DNA of 64,000 bases from Arthrobacter sp. 35W (lineage in GTDB: Bacteria; Actinomycetota; Actinomycetes; Actinomycetales; Micrococcaceae), in contig NZ_KI519455.1 of the NCBI RefSeq assembly GCF_000482545.1, forward strand, positions 1 to 64,000, given 5' to 3'. Position 1 is the first letter of the stretch. Every line of letters starts with the position of its first letter. Positions 1 to 8,676 of this stretch are shown one piece after another. The notes under the pieces are model-generated. The model saw only the letters and a program-made list of their open reading frames with translations. It did no database searches and was not told the origin of the DNA. The translations under genes and the position numbers were made by a program.

Positions 1-393
1 CGCCAGACGTTCCTGGACATCCTCGCCGGCACCCCGGCCATGGCCCGGGTGCTGGCCGACGGGCACCGGCAGACGGTGATCGCGGACCGGAACTACTACG
101 GCCGGGACTTCGAAGCCGCCCTGGGGGAGGCCGGGATTGATCTGCTGCGCCCGGCCCGCCGGGGCGAAAAGCCCCGCGCCGGGGCCCGGTTCTTCAAACC
201 CCTGCGCCAGGTCATCGAATCCATCAACGACACCCTCAAGGGCCAGCTCGACCTGGAACAACACGGCGGACGGACCCCGGCAGGGGTCGCCGCACGCGTC
301 ATTCAGCGGCTGCTGGCGATGACCGCGGCGATCTGGCACAACGACCGCACCGGCCAAGCCGTCCGCCGCTCACTCATCGCCTACGACCACTGA
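1..393 (+). CDS. IS982-type transposase, C-terminal part (cut by window edge)
   Basis: The frame is open from base 1 and ends at a TGA at 391-393, giving about 130 residues. It matches the C-terminal half of IS982-family DDE transposases. It contains a VIADRNYYGRDFE segment around the second catalytic Asp, then LLRPARRGEK, a PLRQVIESINDTLKGQLDLE stretch that carries the final Glu, and the family-typical tail AIWHNDRTGQAVRRSLIAYDH. The methionine at position 40 is internal. The enzyme would cut and paste its own element. The 3' half looks intact, but the 5' half lies outside the window, so activity cannot be judged. The family call rests on remembered conserved segments. Confidence 0.8.
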   Translation, partial: RQTFLDILAGTPAMARVLADGHRQTVIADRNYYGRDFEAALGEAGIDLLRPARRGEKPRAGARFFKPLRQVIESINDTLKGQLDLEQHGGRTPAGVAARVIQRLLAMTAAIWHNDRTGQAVRRSLIAYDH

Positions 394-411
394 CCGCTTG
401 GAATTACTCGT
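1..411 (+). mobile_element. Right-hand end of an IS982-type insertion sequence
   Basis: The transposase C-terminus ends at 393, and only 18 bases separate it from the stop codon of the opposing flavin monooxygenase gene at 412. The element's right terminal repeat must therefore lie within about 394-415 (GGAATTACTCGTCTAG is a candidate). The left end and any target duplication are outside the window, so the boundary is inferred. Confidence 0.55.
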
Positions 412-1488
412 CTAGAGGGCGTGCTCGGGGATGCGGGCCAGGCGGCGGGAGGCTTCGACGGCGGCGGCGCGGCCGGCGCGTGTGGCACCCAGGGTTGAGG
501 CCGAGGCGCCGTAGCCCACCAGCAGCAGCCGCTCCTCTTTGAGCACCTTTACCCCATCCATCAAGATGCCACCGCCGGGTTCGCGCAGCTTCAACGGCGC
601 CAGGTGGTCCAGGGCGGCGCGGAATCCGGTGGCCCAGAGGATCACGTCGGCATCGAAGGCGGACCCGTCGTCGAAGACCACCCGCTCCGCCTCGATCCGC
701 TCGATGCCGCCGCGGCTCACCAGCGTGCCCGCGGTGATGCCCCGCTGGTACGCCTCGATCAGCGGGATCCCTGTCGCTGCCACCACGCTCAGCGGTGGCA
801 GCCCGGCGGCGGTGCGGGCGTTGACGCCGCGTTCCACATCCCTGCCCCACTCGGGGTCGAAGGCGCGGGTGGTGAATTCCGGCGGCCGGCGGGTGGACCA
901 GGCGGTCTTGACCCCGGCGCCGGCCAGTTGCAGCAGGAACTGCACGGCCGAGGTTCCACCGCCCACCACCAGCACGCGCTTGCCGGCAAACTCGGATACG
1001 GAACGGAAATCGTGGGTGTGGAGCTGCCGGCCGGTGAAGGTCCGCTGGCCGGGGTAGCTGGGCCAGTACGGCTTGTCCCAAGTGCCCGTGCCATTGATGA
1101 CGAGGCGGGTTTCATAGACGCCGCGGTCCGTTTCGACCAGCAGTGGGGAGGAGCCGTCGTCCGGGTCCCGGGGCCGGATGGCGAGCACCTTCACCGGGCG
1201 GTGGATGGGCAGTTCAAAGACGTCTTCATAGGAGCCGTAGTAGCGGCCGACGACGGCGGAGGCGGGCTCGGAAGGGTCCGGCTCGCCGAGCTTCATCCCG
1301 GGCAGGTCGTGGACGGCGTGGGCGGCACCGAGGGTGAGCGAGGGCCAGCGGTGGCGCCAGGCGCCGCCCGGTCCGGCGTTCGCGTCCAGGACCACAAAGT
1401 CCCGTTCCGGTTCCAGCCCGCGCGCGGCGAGATAGTAGGCGGCCGACAGACCCGCCTGGCCGGCCCCGATGACTACTACGTCTAACAC
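412..1488 (-). CDS. Flavin-containing monooxygenase / NAD(P)-binding oxidoreductase
   Basis: This is a 358-residue flavoprotein of the FMO/CzcO type. These enzymes use FAD and NADPH to oxygenate or oxidise small molecules in the cytoplasm; the substrate is unknown. An FAD-binding GxGxxG motif (GAGQAG) sits at about residues 8-13. A second Rossmann motif (VVGGGTSAV) lies mid-protein, followed by an ATGFR segment typical of the class. I chose GTG at 1488 because AGGAGG lies just upstream, although the frame opens earlier at 1524. The stop codon lies at the IS element junction, so the last few residues could be insertion-derived. Confidence 0.8.
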   Translation of the reverse strand: MLDVVVIGAGQAGLSAAYYLAARGLEPERDFVVLDANAGPGGAWRHRWPSLTLGAAHAVHDLPGMKLGEPDPSEPASAVVGRYYGSYEDVFELPIHRPVKVLAIRPRDPDDGSSPLLVETDRGVYETRLVINGTGTWDKPYWPSYPGQRTFTGRQLHTHDFRSVSEFAGKRVLVVGGGTSAVQFLLQLAGAGVKTAWSTRRPPEFTTRAFDPEWGRDVERGVNARTAAGLPPLSVVAATGIPLIEAYQRGITAGTLVSRGGIERIEAERVVFDDGSAFDADVILWATGFRAALDHLAPLKLREPGGGILMDGVKVLKEERLLLVGYGASASTLGATRAGRAAAVEASRRLARIPEHAL

Positions 1489-1556
1489 CGTTCCTCCTGC
1501 ACCGGCGCCCACTGTGGGCTCCACTCACAGGAACTACTTGCAGGCGCGCACTATTC

Positions 1557-1970
1557 CTACCGGGAGCGTGCCGTCCGCCACGATCGGCGTGCGGCGCCCC
1601 GGCGCAGGGCTGCGTCCACCAGCAGGGCTGCGAGCGCCCCCACCGCATAGGCGGGCAGATCCGTGGCGGCGAAGGTGGTGCCCAGCAGCAGCCGGAAGGG
1701 CGGGAAGGCCGCGGTCAGCTCCGCCGGGATGCCGGTGAGCTGCAGCAGTTCAATGCCCACGCTCACCGCGAGCGCCAGCACTCCCACCACGGCGCTGGAA
1801 AGCCGTGGAAACAGCAGGCCCAGCAGGACAAACACCAGCACGGTGTAGAGGGCGTCGCCCGCGAAGTCAGCGAAGGGGCCGCTGCCAAAATAGTGGACGG
1901 CCAGTCCCGTGCCTAGCACTGCCACCGCCGCTGCGGCCAACGCCACACGGCGCCGCGAAGTCCTGCGCAT
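1557..1970 (-). CDS. DUF2809 membrane protein
   Basis: This small integral membrane protein of about 137 residues has an Arg-rich N-terminus followed by four hydrophobic helices. It carries the DUF2809 signature LLGTTFAATDLPAYAVGA near the C-terminus and an IELLQL helix in the middle. The function of the family is unknown. ATG at 1970 is preferred because a G-rich ribosome site (GGGGGTA) abuts it; GTG at 1979 is possible. The gene lies downstream of umuC on the same strand but is separated by a stem-forming repeat, so it probably has its own promoter. Confidence 0.7.
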   Translation of the reverse strand: MRRTSRRRVALAAAAVAVLGTGLAVHYFGSGPFADFAGDALYTVLVFVLLGLLFPRLSSAVVGVLALAVSVGIELLQLTGIPAELTAAFPPFRLLLGTTFAATDLPAYAVGALAALLVDAALRRGAARRSWRTARSR

Positions 1971-2030
1971 TACCCCCACCCGTCCCCGGCCCGGTGCCGG
2001 CCACCCCAGCCTACGATGCCGCGGTCACCG

Positions 2031-2074
2031 GGAAGTGCACGGGTGCGGCGGGGCGGCAGCGTCCGTGCACTTCC
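2031..2074. repeat. Inverted repeat between umuC and the DUF2809 gene
   Basis: Perfect 12-bp arms (GGAAGTGCACGG and its complement) enclose a 20-nt GC-rich loop. The repeat lies 9 bp past the umuC stop. No T-run follows on either strand, so it is a transcript-end stem or a regulator site rather than a classic terminator. Confidence 0.6.
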
Positions 2075-2083
2075 GGAGGGAGG

Positions 2084-3346
2084 CTAGGCCCGGACTACGG
2101 GGATTTCGGCCCATTCGGTGGTGAAGCGGGGCGAGGAGTGCTCGCGTTTCATGGACCACTGCGGCGGCTCGGCCAGGCCGCCCAGGCCCAGGCCGATGGC
2201 TGCGGCGCCGAACTTGGTCCGCACGCTGCCCATCAAGTCGCCCAGTTCCAGCTGCTCGCGGTGGTCCACAAAGAGGTCCAGCACCTCCTGGCCCCCGGCC
2301 GGCTCCAGTCCGCTGAAGAGCACGCCGGCGCGCAGGTATGCGGCGCCCGGGACGACGGATTCCCGCACCGCGGCGACGGCGGCGCGGGTCAGCAGGATGG
2401 GGTCCTGCGTGGCCTGCGGCAGCCGGATGGTGACGGAGGGGAAGCTCGCCACGCCCTGGGCGAAGCGGCTGGTCCCGGCGGTGACGGTCATCGTCGTCGT
2501 CCGCATCCCCTCGGCACTGAGCCGGGCCGCCCCGCGCTGGGCGTAGATGGCCATCACCTGCTCCATGCCCTCCACGGACGTGACGGGGGTGGAAAAGCTG
2601 CGGGAGAACATGATCTGCTGCTTGTCCGCACGCTCCTCTGTGTGTGGAATGCAGGCGGTGCCGTTCAGCTCATGGACGGTGCGGGCCAGGACCACGGAGA
2701 ACTTTTTGCGGATCACCAGCGGGTCCGCCGCCTTGAGATCGGCAATGGTCTCGATCCCCAGGGCGTTCAGCCGCTCCCCAGTGCGCCCGCCCACTCCCCA
2801 CAGACCGGTCACCGGGACCTTGGCCTGGATGGCGTCCACATGGCCCGGCGGCATCGAGTCAAGAGAACACACGCCGTTCAGGGCGGGGTTCTGCTTGGCA
2901 ATGCGGTTGGCGAACTTGGCCAGGGTCTTGGTCGAGGCGACACCCACGCATACCGGCACGCCCACATGCCGCGCCACAGCCGCCCGGATGCCGGCACCGG
3001 CATCGCGCAGCTGCGCCTCGTCCCCCACCAGGCCCACGAAGGACTCGTCGATGGAATAGACCTCCTGCCAGGTGCCAAAGCGGCCCACCACCTCCATGAC
3101 GCGGGCGCTCATATCGCCGTAGAGCTCATAGTTGCTCGAGCGGGCCACCAGCCCCCAGGCCTTGGCCATCGGCTCCACCTGGTACCAGGGTGCTCCCGTG
3201 GCGATGCCCAGCGCCTTGGCCTCTGCCGAGCGCGCCACCACGCAGCCGTCGTTGTTGGAGAGCACGACGACGGGGCGGCCTTCCAGCCGGGGGTTGAAGA
3301 CCCGCTCGCAGGAAACGTAGAAGTTGTTGACGTCCACCAGAGCCAT
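2084..3346 (-). CDS. umuC: Y-family DNA polymerase UmuC (Pol V catalytic subunit)
   Basis: This 420-residue error-prone translesion polymerase is close in length to E. coli UmuC (422). The N-terminus has the Y-family catalytic aspartate in VDVNNF (D5), the [10 protein letters not shown] finger segment, and the second acidic pair in YSIDES (D100, E101). An HhH-like [15 protein letters not shown] region and a little-finger domain follow. I chose ATG at 3346 because AGGGA precedes it; the frame opens at GTG 3382, almost inside the promoter. A LexA box lies 40 bp upstream, so the gene should be induced by DNA damage. Its usual partner umuD is not adjacent but lies at 10233-10667 with a matching promoter. 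Confidence 0.9.
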   Translation of the reverse strand: MALVDVNNFYVSCERVFNPRLEGRPVVVLSNNDGCVVARSAEAKALGIATGAPWYQVEPMAKAWGLVARSSNYELYGDMSARVMEVVGRFGTWQEVYSIDESFVGLVGDEAQLRDAGAGIRAAVARHVGVPVCVGVASTKTLAKFANRIAKQNPALNGVCSLDSMPPGHVDAIQAKVPVTGLWGVGGRTGERLNALGIETIADLKAADPLVIRKKFSVVLARTVHELNGTACIPHTEERADKQQIMFSRSFSTPVTSVEGMEQVMAIYAQRGAARLSAEGMRTTTMTVTAGTSRFAQGVASFPSVTIRLPQATQDPILLTRAAVAAVRESVVPGAAYLRAGVLFSGLEPAGGQEVLDLFVDHREQLELGDLMGSVRTKFGAAAIGLGLGGLAEPPQWSMKREHSSPRFTTEWAEIPVVRA

Positions 3347-3386
3347 GCGGTCCCTGCCGGTTCCTGCCGCCACAACCACCACCGCC

Positions 3387-3402
3387 TAGAACAAATATTC
3401 GA
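3387..3402 (-). promoter_or_regulatory. LexA (SOS) box upstream of umuC
   Basis: On the minus strand the site reads TCGAATATTTGTTCTA. This is one mismatch in each half-site from the actinobacterial SOS consensus TCGAAC-N4-GTTCGA. The site and its flanks (GGTGCTAnCATGAAC upstream, CTAGG downstream) are nearly identical to the segment before umuD at 10669-10684. The ATGAAC lies about 16 bp upstream of TAGGCG, so the operator could sit between weak -35 and -10 elements. Confidence 0.8.
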
Positions 3403-3457
3403 TTGTTCATGCTAGCACCGGACCGCCGGAGCGGTCAGTGGCATGCGGTGGGCAGGA

Positions 3458-4162
3458 TCAAACCAGCGGGCTGTGGCAGCCAGCCAGCTGGCCGATGAGT
3501 TCCTCGGTGCTGCCGGAGCGCGCCAGGGCCAGCAGGCGGCGGTGCTTGGCCACCACACCGGCACTCTTGGCATTGTCACCCCGGTACGAGCGGATGATCC
3601 GCCGCTGCACGGGGTTTTCCCAGATGCCCTGCAGGGACGCGAGCAGGTACTTGTTGGGGCATGGAGCCACCAGCAGGAGATGGAAGTCCATGCTGGTGCG
3701 GAAGATTGCATCAAAGTCCGCCTCCGGTACGGATTCCGCCTCAGCCAGTGCCATCTCCAGCCGCGCGAGGTCCATGGGCGTGTATCTGCCGCCAAACCGC
3801 CTGATGGCCAGCGCCTCCACCTCCCGGCGGACCTCGTAGACGTCCGCGATGTCGGAGTCACTGAGCACCTTCACGAAATGCCCGCGGCCCGGAATGAAAT
3901 CCGCCATCCCCTCATGGACCAGGCGTGCCAACACATCCCTGACCGGCATGCGCGAGACCCCATACTGGGCAGCAAGCTGGTCCTGGACCAGCTGGGCCCC
4001 CGGAGCAATGAGCTCGTTGACGATGTCATCACACACCCGTTCGTACACTCGCTCACTCAGCGGGCGCGTATCCCGGACCTCCACACTTGCCACCTTTTGC
4101 CCCTTGCCGCCGGCCCCTCGCGCAGACCTCTGCGCAGAATTCTTCCCAACATCTTTTCCCAA
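3458..4162 (-). CDS. GntR-family transcriptional regulator, FCD type
   Basis: This is a 234-residue DNA-binding regulator. It has an N-terminal winged helix (about residues 30-95, with SERVYERVCDDIV and YGVSRMPVRDVLARL) and an all-helical FCD ligand domain (about 105-225) with Asp and His positions typical of metal- or organic-acid-binding FCD proteins. The first about 25 residues are basic and low-complexity, so a later start is possible. It is divergent from a deacylase/ABC operon and shares a 67-bp intergenic region carrying alternating TATCC/GGATA half-sites. It probably represses that operon and itself until the transported ligand or a derivative binds. Confidence 0.85.
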   Translation of the reverse strand: MGKDVGKNSAQRSARGAGGKGQKVASVEVRDTRPLSERVYERVCDDIVNELIAPGAQLVQDQLAAQYGVSRMPVRDVLARLVHEGMADFIPGRGHFVKVLSDSDIADVYEVRREVEALAIRRFGGRYTPMDLARLEMALAEAESVPEADFDAIFRTSMDFHLLLVAPCPNKYLLASLQGIWENPVQRRIIRSYRGDNAKSAGVVAKHRRLLALARSGSTEELIGQLAGCHSPLV

Positions 4163-4180
4163 AGGTGTTGCACTTCACAG

Positions 4181-4223
4181 TATCCCTTGGATATGTTGTA
4201 TCCAATCTTACCGATTGGATACA
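4181..4223. promoter_or_regulatory. Probable GntR operator array
   Basis: Four half-sites alternate in orientation: TATCC (4181-4185), GGATA (4189-4193), TATCC (4199-4203), GGATA (4217-4221). Two overlapping palindromes result: TATCC-N3-GGATA, and a perfect 11-bp inverted repeat at 4197-4207/4213-4223 with a 5-nt spacer. The array fills the gap between the GntR gene and the deacylase start at 4230, as expected for an operator shared by divergent genes. Confidence 0.65.
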
Positions 4224-4229
4224 GAGCAC

Positions 4230-5309
4230 ATGGTGCAGCTACCCCACACGATCGACCGGGTCCGCGGAATCGACTTCGCGGCCCCCGGCAGGCAGCTTGG
4301 CCACCTGTCGATCGAGCACTCCAACAATGAGTTCGACGGCGCCGTCATCCCCGTACCCATCGCCGTGCTGGCCGGGCCGGACGCATCGAATGGCCCCACG
4401 GTCCTGCTGACGGCAGGCACCCACGGCGACGAATACGAGGGCCAGGTCCTGCTGCACGAGCTCATCCGCACCCTGGATCCAGGAAGCATCTGCGGCCGGA
4501 TCATCGTCCTCCCCTCGCTCAATCTGCTGGCGGTGCGGGAAGGCTCCCGGGTCTCCAAGGTCGACGGCGCCAACCTGAACCGGGCCCTTCCCGGCCATGC
4601 AGCGGGCGGCCCCACGGCGCAGATTGCACGGATCGTCGACGCCGACCTGCTGCCATTGGCCGACTTCGCCCTCGACATCCACTCCGGCGGCGCCGTCAAC
4701 GAATACGTCCCATCGGCCTTCGTCTATGCCGGGCCCACGCCGGAGGTGTGGGCGCGCAAGATGGCAGCCGTCGAGGCCTTCGGCCAGCCATACTGCGTCG
4801 TCGTGAAGCCGAACTATGTGTCGGGATCCATCAGCGGGGCGGCCGACCGCGCGGGCGTTCTGATGGTCTCCACGGAACTCGGCGGGCGCGGCACGGTCAA
4901 CCGCCGCTTGCTCGCAGACTCCCGCGCCGGGCTCTACAAGCTGCTGGCCCATGTGGGCGTGCTTGACGGCGGCACTCCGCGCCCCGGAGCCACGGCCGAC
5001 GCCGACGCGCGTACCCCCGCGGGTCCCCCTGCGGACATCCAGTACATCCAGCTGGGCTCCGATGCAGCAGTCATGGCCCGTGCCGGCGGTCTCTTCGAAC
5101 CAACCGTCGATCTGGGCCAGCGGGTCGTCGTCGGCGATCTCATCGGCAAGGTCCATTTCATTGACGAGCTGGACCGGCCGGCCTATGAATACCGCGCCCA
5201 CATCGATGGCCTCATTGCCACATTGCGCCACCCCACCCTTGTACGGACCGGAAGCACCCTGGTGAACATCGCCGTTCCCATGGACAACCCTTCACGATTG
5301 GACAGCTGA
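4230..5309 (+). CDS. Succinylglutamate desuccinylase/aspartoacylase-family zinc hydrolase
   Basis: This 359-residue M14-like deacylase hydrolyses an N-acyl amino acid to the free amino acid and a carboxylate. Visible residues include zinc ligands H65 and E68 in GTHGDEYEG, H151 in DIHSGG, a substrate-binding DGANLNR (112-118) and a candidate catalytic E216 in STELGG. A C-terminal barrel domain follows. It resembles the DoeB/AstE branch, but the acyl group (acetyl, succinyl) cannot be told from sequence. ATG at 4230 directly follows the operator. The substrate-binding lipoprotein starts 1 base after its stop, so import and deacylation of the same compound are probably coupled. Confidence 0.85.
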   Translation: MVQLPHTIDRVRGIDFAAPGRQLGHLSIEHSNNEFDGAVIPVPIAVLAGPDASNGPTVLLTAGTHGDEYEGQVLLHELIRTLDPGSICGRIIVLPSLNLLAVREGSRVSKVDGANLNRALPGHAAGGPTAQIARIVDADLLPLADFALDIHSGGAVNEYVPSAFVYAGPTPEVWARKMAAVEAFGQPYCVVVKPNYVSGSISGAADRAGVLMVSTELGGRGTVNRRLLADSRAGLYKLLAHVGVLDGGTPRPGATADADARTPAGPPADIQYIQLGSDAAVMARAGGLFEPTVDLGQRVVVGDLIGKVHFIDELDRPAYEYRAHIDGLIATLRHPTLVRTGSTLVNIAVPMDNPSRLDS

Positions 5310-5310
5310 C

Positions 5311-6255
5311 ATGACCTTTCCACGCATCCTCCGCCTGGTCCTCGCCGCCACTGTCGTCCTGACGACCGGGCTGGCAGCCACGGGCTGCACCAACGCCTCC
5401 CAAGGCCTGGCCGGCACGGGCCCCGCCAGTGTGCCGGGCTCCCCCAGCTTTGATCCGTCCACCCTGCACAAGGACGACGCCCTGGCCGCCATGCTGCCGG
5501 ACTCGCTCAAGGGCAAGGACACCATCACGGTTGGCTCGGACACCACCTATGCCCCGGCCGAGTTCCTGGGCGGCACCGACGGCCAGACGCCCATGGGGTT
5601 CGACGTCGACTTCGCCAAGGCCATCGGCGCCACACTGGGATTGACGGTGGACTTCCGCACGGCGGGCTTCGCCACCATCCTCCCGGGGCTGGGCACCAAA
5701 TACGACCTCGGCATGAGTGCCTTCTCCATCACCAAAGAGCGCATGAAGGCCGTGAACTTCGTCGACTATTTCAAGGCCGGCTCCATCTGGGCCGTCCAAA
5801 AGGGCAACCCGCAGAACGTCAGCGTCGACAACCTCTGCGGCCTCAAGGTGGGGGTCCAGACCGGGTCCGTCCAGGAGGATCCGGACCTCACCGGCCGTTC
5901 CAAGGCCTGCACCGACGCCGGCAAGCCCGCCATCGACGTCGTGAGCCTGCCCAACCAGACGGACATCACCACCCGCCTGGTCAATGGCGGCATCGCGGCC
6001 ATGGTGTCCGGTGGAACCACCATCACCTACGCGCTGACCCAGACCGGCGGCCAGTTGGAACTTCTGGGTGGGTTGTACAACCCGGACCACAACGGCATCG
6101 CCGTGGCCAAGTCGGACCCTGAACTCGCGGACCTGGTGGCCAAGGTGATGAACAAGCTCATCGCCGATGGCAGCTACGCCAAGATCATGGACCGATGGGG
6201 CATCGCCGTACTGTCCACCGACAAGTCAGTGGTCAATCCGGAGGTCGACAGGTGA
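5311..6255 (+). CDS. Amino-acid ABC transporter substrate-binding lipoprotein
   Basis: This 314-residue extracellular solute-binding protein belongs to family 3 (polar amino acid type). It has a signal peptide with lipobox LAATGC (lipidated Cys26), a low-complexity linker, then the binding fold. That fold contains TITVGSDTTYAPAEF, MGFDVDFAKAIG and a second-lobe GLKVGVQTGSVQ. It would capture the ligand outside the membrane and pass it to the permease encoded next. Its start is 1 base after the deacylase stop, and its TGA overlaps the permease GTG, so translation is probably coupled. Confidence 0.9.
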   Translation: MTFPRILRLVLAATVVLTTGLAATGCTNASQGLAGTGPASVPGSPSFDPSTLHKDDALAAMLPDSLKGKDTITVGSDTTYAPAEFLGGTDGQTPMGFDVDFAKAIGATLGLTVDFRTAGFATILPGLGTKYDLGMSAFSITKERMKAVNFVDYFKAGSIWAVQKGNPQNVSVDNLCGLKVGVQTGSVQEDPDLTGRSKACTDAGKPAIDVVSLPNQTDITTRLVNGGIAAMVSGGTTITYALTQTGGQLELLGGLYNPDHNGIAVAKSDPELADLVAKVMNKLIADGSYAKIMDRWGIAVLSTDKSVVNPEVDR

Positions 6256-7265
6256 CCGACACCAAGACGCGCATCCCCGGGCGGACTCCCCATGGCGATG
6301 CCCATCCGCACGGCGTCGTGTTGAACGATGCGGTTCCGGTCCGGCACCCGGGCCGGTGGGTCGGGGCCGCCATCATCGTGCTCGTCCTGGCCATCACCGC
6401 CCAGTCCCTGATCACGAACCCCCGCTTCCACTGGGACCTCGTGGGCACCTACCTGCTGGACACCCTCGTCGTCCAAGGCATCGGCTGGACCCTGATCCTC
6501 ACCGTCTCCTCGATGGTCATCGCGATCGCCCTGGCCATCATGCTGGCCTTCATGCGCCAATCCGAGAACCCGCTCTTCCGCTACGTCTCCTGGGTCTGGG
6601 TCTGGTTCTTCCGCGGCACCCCCGTCTACACCCAGCTCGTCTTCTGGGGCCTCGTCGCGACCCTGTACCCCAAGATCATCATCGGCGTCCCCTTCGGCCC
6701 CGAATGGTTCTCCATGGACACCCAGACCGTGGTCAACGCCACCGTCGCAGCGATCCTGGGCCTGGGCCTGAACGAATCCGCCTACCTCGCCGAGATCTTC
6801 CGCGCCGGCCTGAAATCCGTGGACAACGGCCAGATGGAGGCCGCCGAGGCCCTGGGCATGCGCCGCTCCAAGATCATGTGGCGCATCATCCTGCCCCAGG
6901 CCATGCGCGTGATCGTCCCCCCGACCGGCAACGAAACCATCGGCATGCTCAAAACCACCTCCCTGGTCCTGGCCGTGCCCTTCACCTACGACCTGACCTT
7001 CGTCACGAACACCATCGCGAACCGCATCTACCAGCCCATCCCGCTGCTGATCGTCGCCGCGTTCTGGTACCTGCTGGTCACCTCCGTGCTCATGGTCGGC
7101 CAGTTCTACATCGAACGCCACTTCGGCAAGGGCGTGGACAACCTCACCAAGGCCCCCGTCAAACCCGCCGCCGTGGCCGCCGCCGTCGCCCACGCCCACA
7201 ACCCCGCCGCCCCGGCAGACCCGGAACCGGCGGCCCCGACCAGTGAAGGCGGCACCACGCCATGA
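6252..7265 (+). CDS. Amino-acid ABC transporter permease
   Basis: This 337-residue inner-membrane subunit belongs to the HisM/GlnP family. The first about 40 residues are hydrophilic. A TM helix follows ([19 protein letters not shown]), then five or so further helices and the EAA loop ([21 protein letters not shown] split across about 195-215) that contacts the ATPase. The C-terminus is Ala/Pro-rich. GTG at 6252 overlaps the preceding TGA (GTGA) and gives the best length. A single permease suggests a homodimer in the complex. The ATP-binding subunit overlaps its end by 4 bases. Confidence 0.88.
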   Translation: MTDTKTRIPGRTPHGDAHPHGVVLNDAVPVRHPGRWVGAAIIVLVLAITAQSLITNPRFHWDLVGTYLLDTLVVQGIGWTLILTVSSMVIAIALAIMLAFMRQSENPLFRYVSWVWVWFFRGTPVYTQLVFWGLVATLYPKIIIGVPFGPEWFSMDTQTVVNATVAAILGLGLNESAYLAEIFRAGLKSVDNGQMEAAEALGMRRSKIMWRIILPQAMRVIVPPTGNETIGMLKTTSLVLAVPFTYDLTFVTNTIANRIYQPIPLLIVAAFWYLLVTSVLMVGQFYIERHFGKGVDNLTKAPVKPAAVAAAVAHAHNPAAPADPEPAAPTSEGGTTP

Positions 7266-8062
7266 CCACCACCGCCACCGGCACCCCCGGACGGGCCGGC
7301 ACCGACCCGCTCGTCAGGATTGAGGGCGTGCACAAGTTCTTCGGCGAGCACCACGTGCTGCGCGGCATCGACATGACCGTCCAGCCCGGGGAGGTGTCCG
7401 TGATCATCGGCCCCTCCGGCTCGGGCAAGTCGACCCTGCTGCGCTGCATCAACCTGCTCGAAACGATCTCCGCCGGCCGCATCCAGGTCCGCGAGGACCT
7501 CATCGGCTACAAGGAGGTCAACGGGCGCCTGCACGATTTGTCCACGAAGGCCATCGCGAACCAGCGCCGGGAGATCGGCATGGTCTTCCAACGCTTCAAC
7601 CTGTTCCCGCACAAGACCGCGCTGGCCAACATCATGGAGGCCCCCACCCAGGTCAAGCGCAAGTCCAAGACCGCCGCCCGCACCGCGGCCCTGGAACTGC
7701 TGGACCGGGTCGGGCTGGCCGAGAGGGCCAACCACTACCCGTCCCAGCTCTCCGGCGGGCAGCAGCAGCGCGTCGCGATCGCCCGCGCCCTGGCCATGGA
7801 ACCAGAACTGATGCTCTTCGACGAGCCGACCTCCGCCCTGGACCCCGAACTCGTCGGGGACGTGCTGAACGTGATGAAGGACCTCGCGAAGTCGGGCATG
7901 ACGATGATCGTGGTCACCCACGAGATCGGCTTCGCCCGCGAGGTCGGAGACACGCTCACCTTCATGGACGGCGGCGTCGTCGTTGAAACCGGCAACCCCC
8001 GCCAGATCATCGCCAACCCCCAGCACGCCCGCACCAAGGAATTCCTCTCCCGCGTCCTCTAA
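7262..8062 (+). CDS. Amino-acid ABC transporter ATP-binding protein
   Basis: This is a 266-residue GlnQ-type ATPase. Walker A is GPSGSGKST, the signature is LSGGQQQR, Walker B is [14 protein letters not shown] and the switch His is in VVTHE. An insertion after the first strands ([19 protein letters not shown]) is seen in some amino-acid importers of this order. It starts in the ATGA overlap with the permease gene and is the last gene of the operon that begins at 4230. A long imperfect palindrome lies 31 bp downstream, probably marking the transcript end. Confidence 0.92.
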   Translation: MTTTATGTPGRAGTDPLVRIEGVHKFFGEHHVLRGIDMTVQPGEVSVIIGPSGSGKSTLLRCINLLETISAGRIQVREDLIGYKEVNGRLHDLSTKAIANQRREIGMVFQRFNLFPHKTALANIMEAPTQVKRKSKTAARTAALELLDRVGLAERANHYPSQLSGGQQQRVAIARALAMEPELMLFDEPTSALDPELVGDVLNVMKDLAKSGMTMIVVTHEIGFAREVGDTLTFMDGGVVVETGNPRQIIANPQHARTKEFLSRVL

Positions 8063-8092
8063 CACCACCGCCTCCGGCCAACAGCACCGGCA

Positions 8093-8154
8093 CATCTGGG
8101 GCGCGCCAACTGCACAGAACCACCCGGTTCCCGACAGTTGCCGCGCCCCAGATG
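8093..8154. repeat. 62-nt nested palindrome after the ABC operon
   Basis: Outer 20-bp arms (CATCTGGGGCGCGCCAACTG and its complement, one mismatch) enclose a second stem GAACC-ACCC-GGTTC on the same centre of symmetry. No T-run follows. It could end the 4230-8062 transcript by RNA folding. It has the same architecture as other intergenic palindromes in this window but a different sequence. Confidence 0.7.
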
Positions 8155-8202
8155 CATGCACGGCCCGCGGGGCGGCGCCGGGACCGCTGTTAGGCTCGGG
8201 CC

Positions 8203-8625
8203 ATGACCACCCTCTCCCGCGTTGCCGCTGTCGCAGGCTCGACGGCGTTCGCGGCGTCGGCCGTGGTGCACACAATGTGGGGTCTGGGGTCGGCGTGGCC
8301 GATGCGCACCCGGGCGGAACTAGCTGACGCAGTGGTGGGCAGCAACACCGTCCCCGACGCCCGGGCATGCTTCGCTGTCGCCGGACTATCGGTGGCTGCG
8401 GCAGCCTTGGCCGCGGGCGTGGGCGGGTCCGGCAGGGCTGCCCAAGCGGCACGGTTCGTCTTGGGCGCCGGCATCCTGGCGCGCGGCACCGCCGGTGGAC
8501 GGCCGGCTACCAAGGTCCTCGGCCTGCCGGAGCCCTCGGCACGATTCGTTCGTCTGGACAAGACCCTGTACCGGCCGCTCTGCCTCGGCGTGGCAGCGGC
8601 CGTCTTCACAGCCGCCCGGCGCTGA
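8203..8625 (+). CDS. Small membrane protein, DUF3995-like
   Basis: This 140-residue protein has four hydrophobic segments, at about residues 5-28, 55-75, 78-95 and 120-136. The segment VVHTMWGLGSAWP resembles the DUF3995 motif (H-x-x-W-G-x-x-W-P). The function of that family is unknown. It is a single gene: the ABC operon ends 140 bp upstream and the next gene is convergent. The family assignment rests on one motif. Confidence 0.55.
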   Translation: MTTLSRVAAVAGSTAFAASAVVHTMWGLGSAWPMRTRAELADAVVGSNTVPDARACFAVAGLSVAAAALAAGVGGSGRAAQAARFVLGAGILARGTAGGRPATKVLGLPEPSARFVRLDKTLYRPLCLGVAAAVFTAARR

Positions 8626-8676
8626 CCGAGCAGCGCCGTCATCGACCCACGCAGTTCGGCGGCTGAACCGAGTTCG

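Noticed and set aside
1805-3415. Long plus-strand open frames opposite umuC and similar long frames opposite many genes
   Set aside because: They are antisense shadows caused by high GC; their translations lack motifs while the opposite strand encodes complete known proteins.
4230-4260. Start of the deacylase at the far upstream end of its open frame (3849)
   Set aside because: That start would overlap the divergent regulator gene and its operator; family alignment supports ATG 4230.
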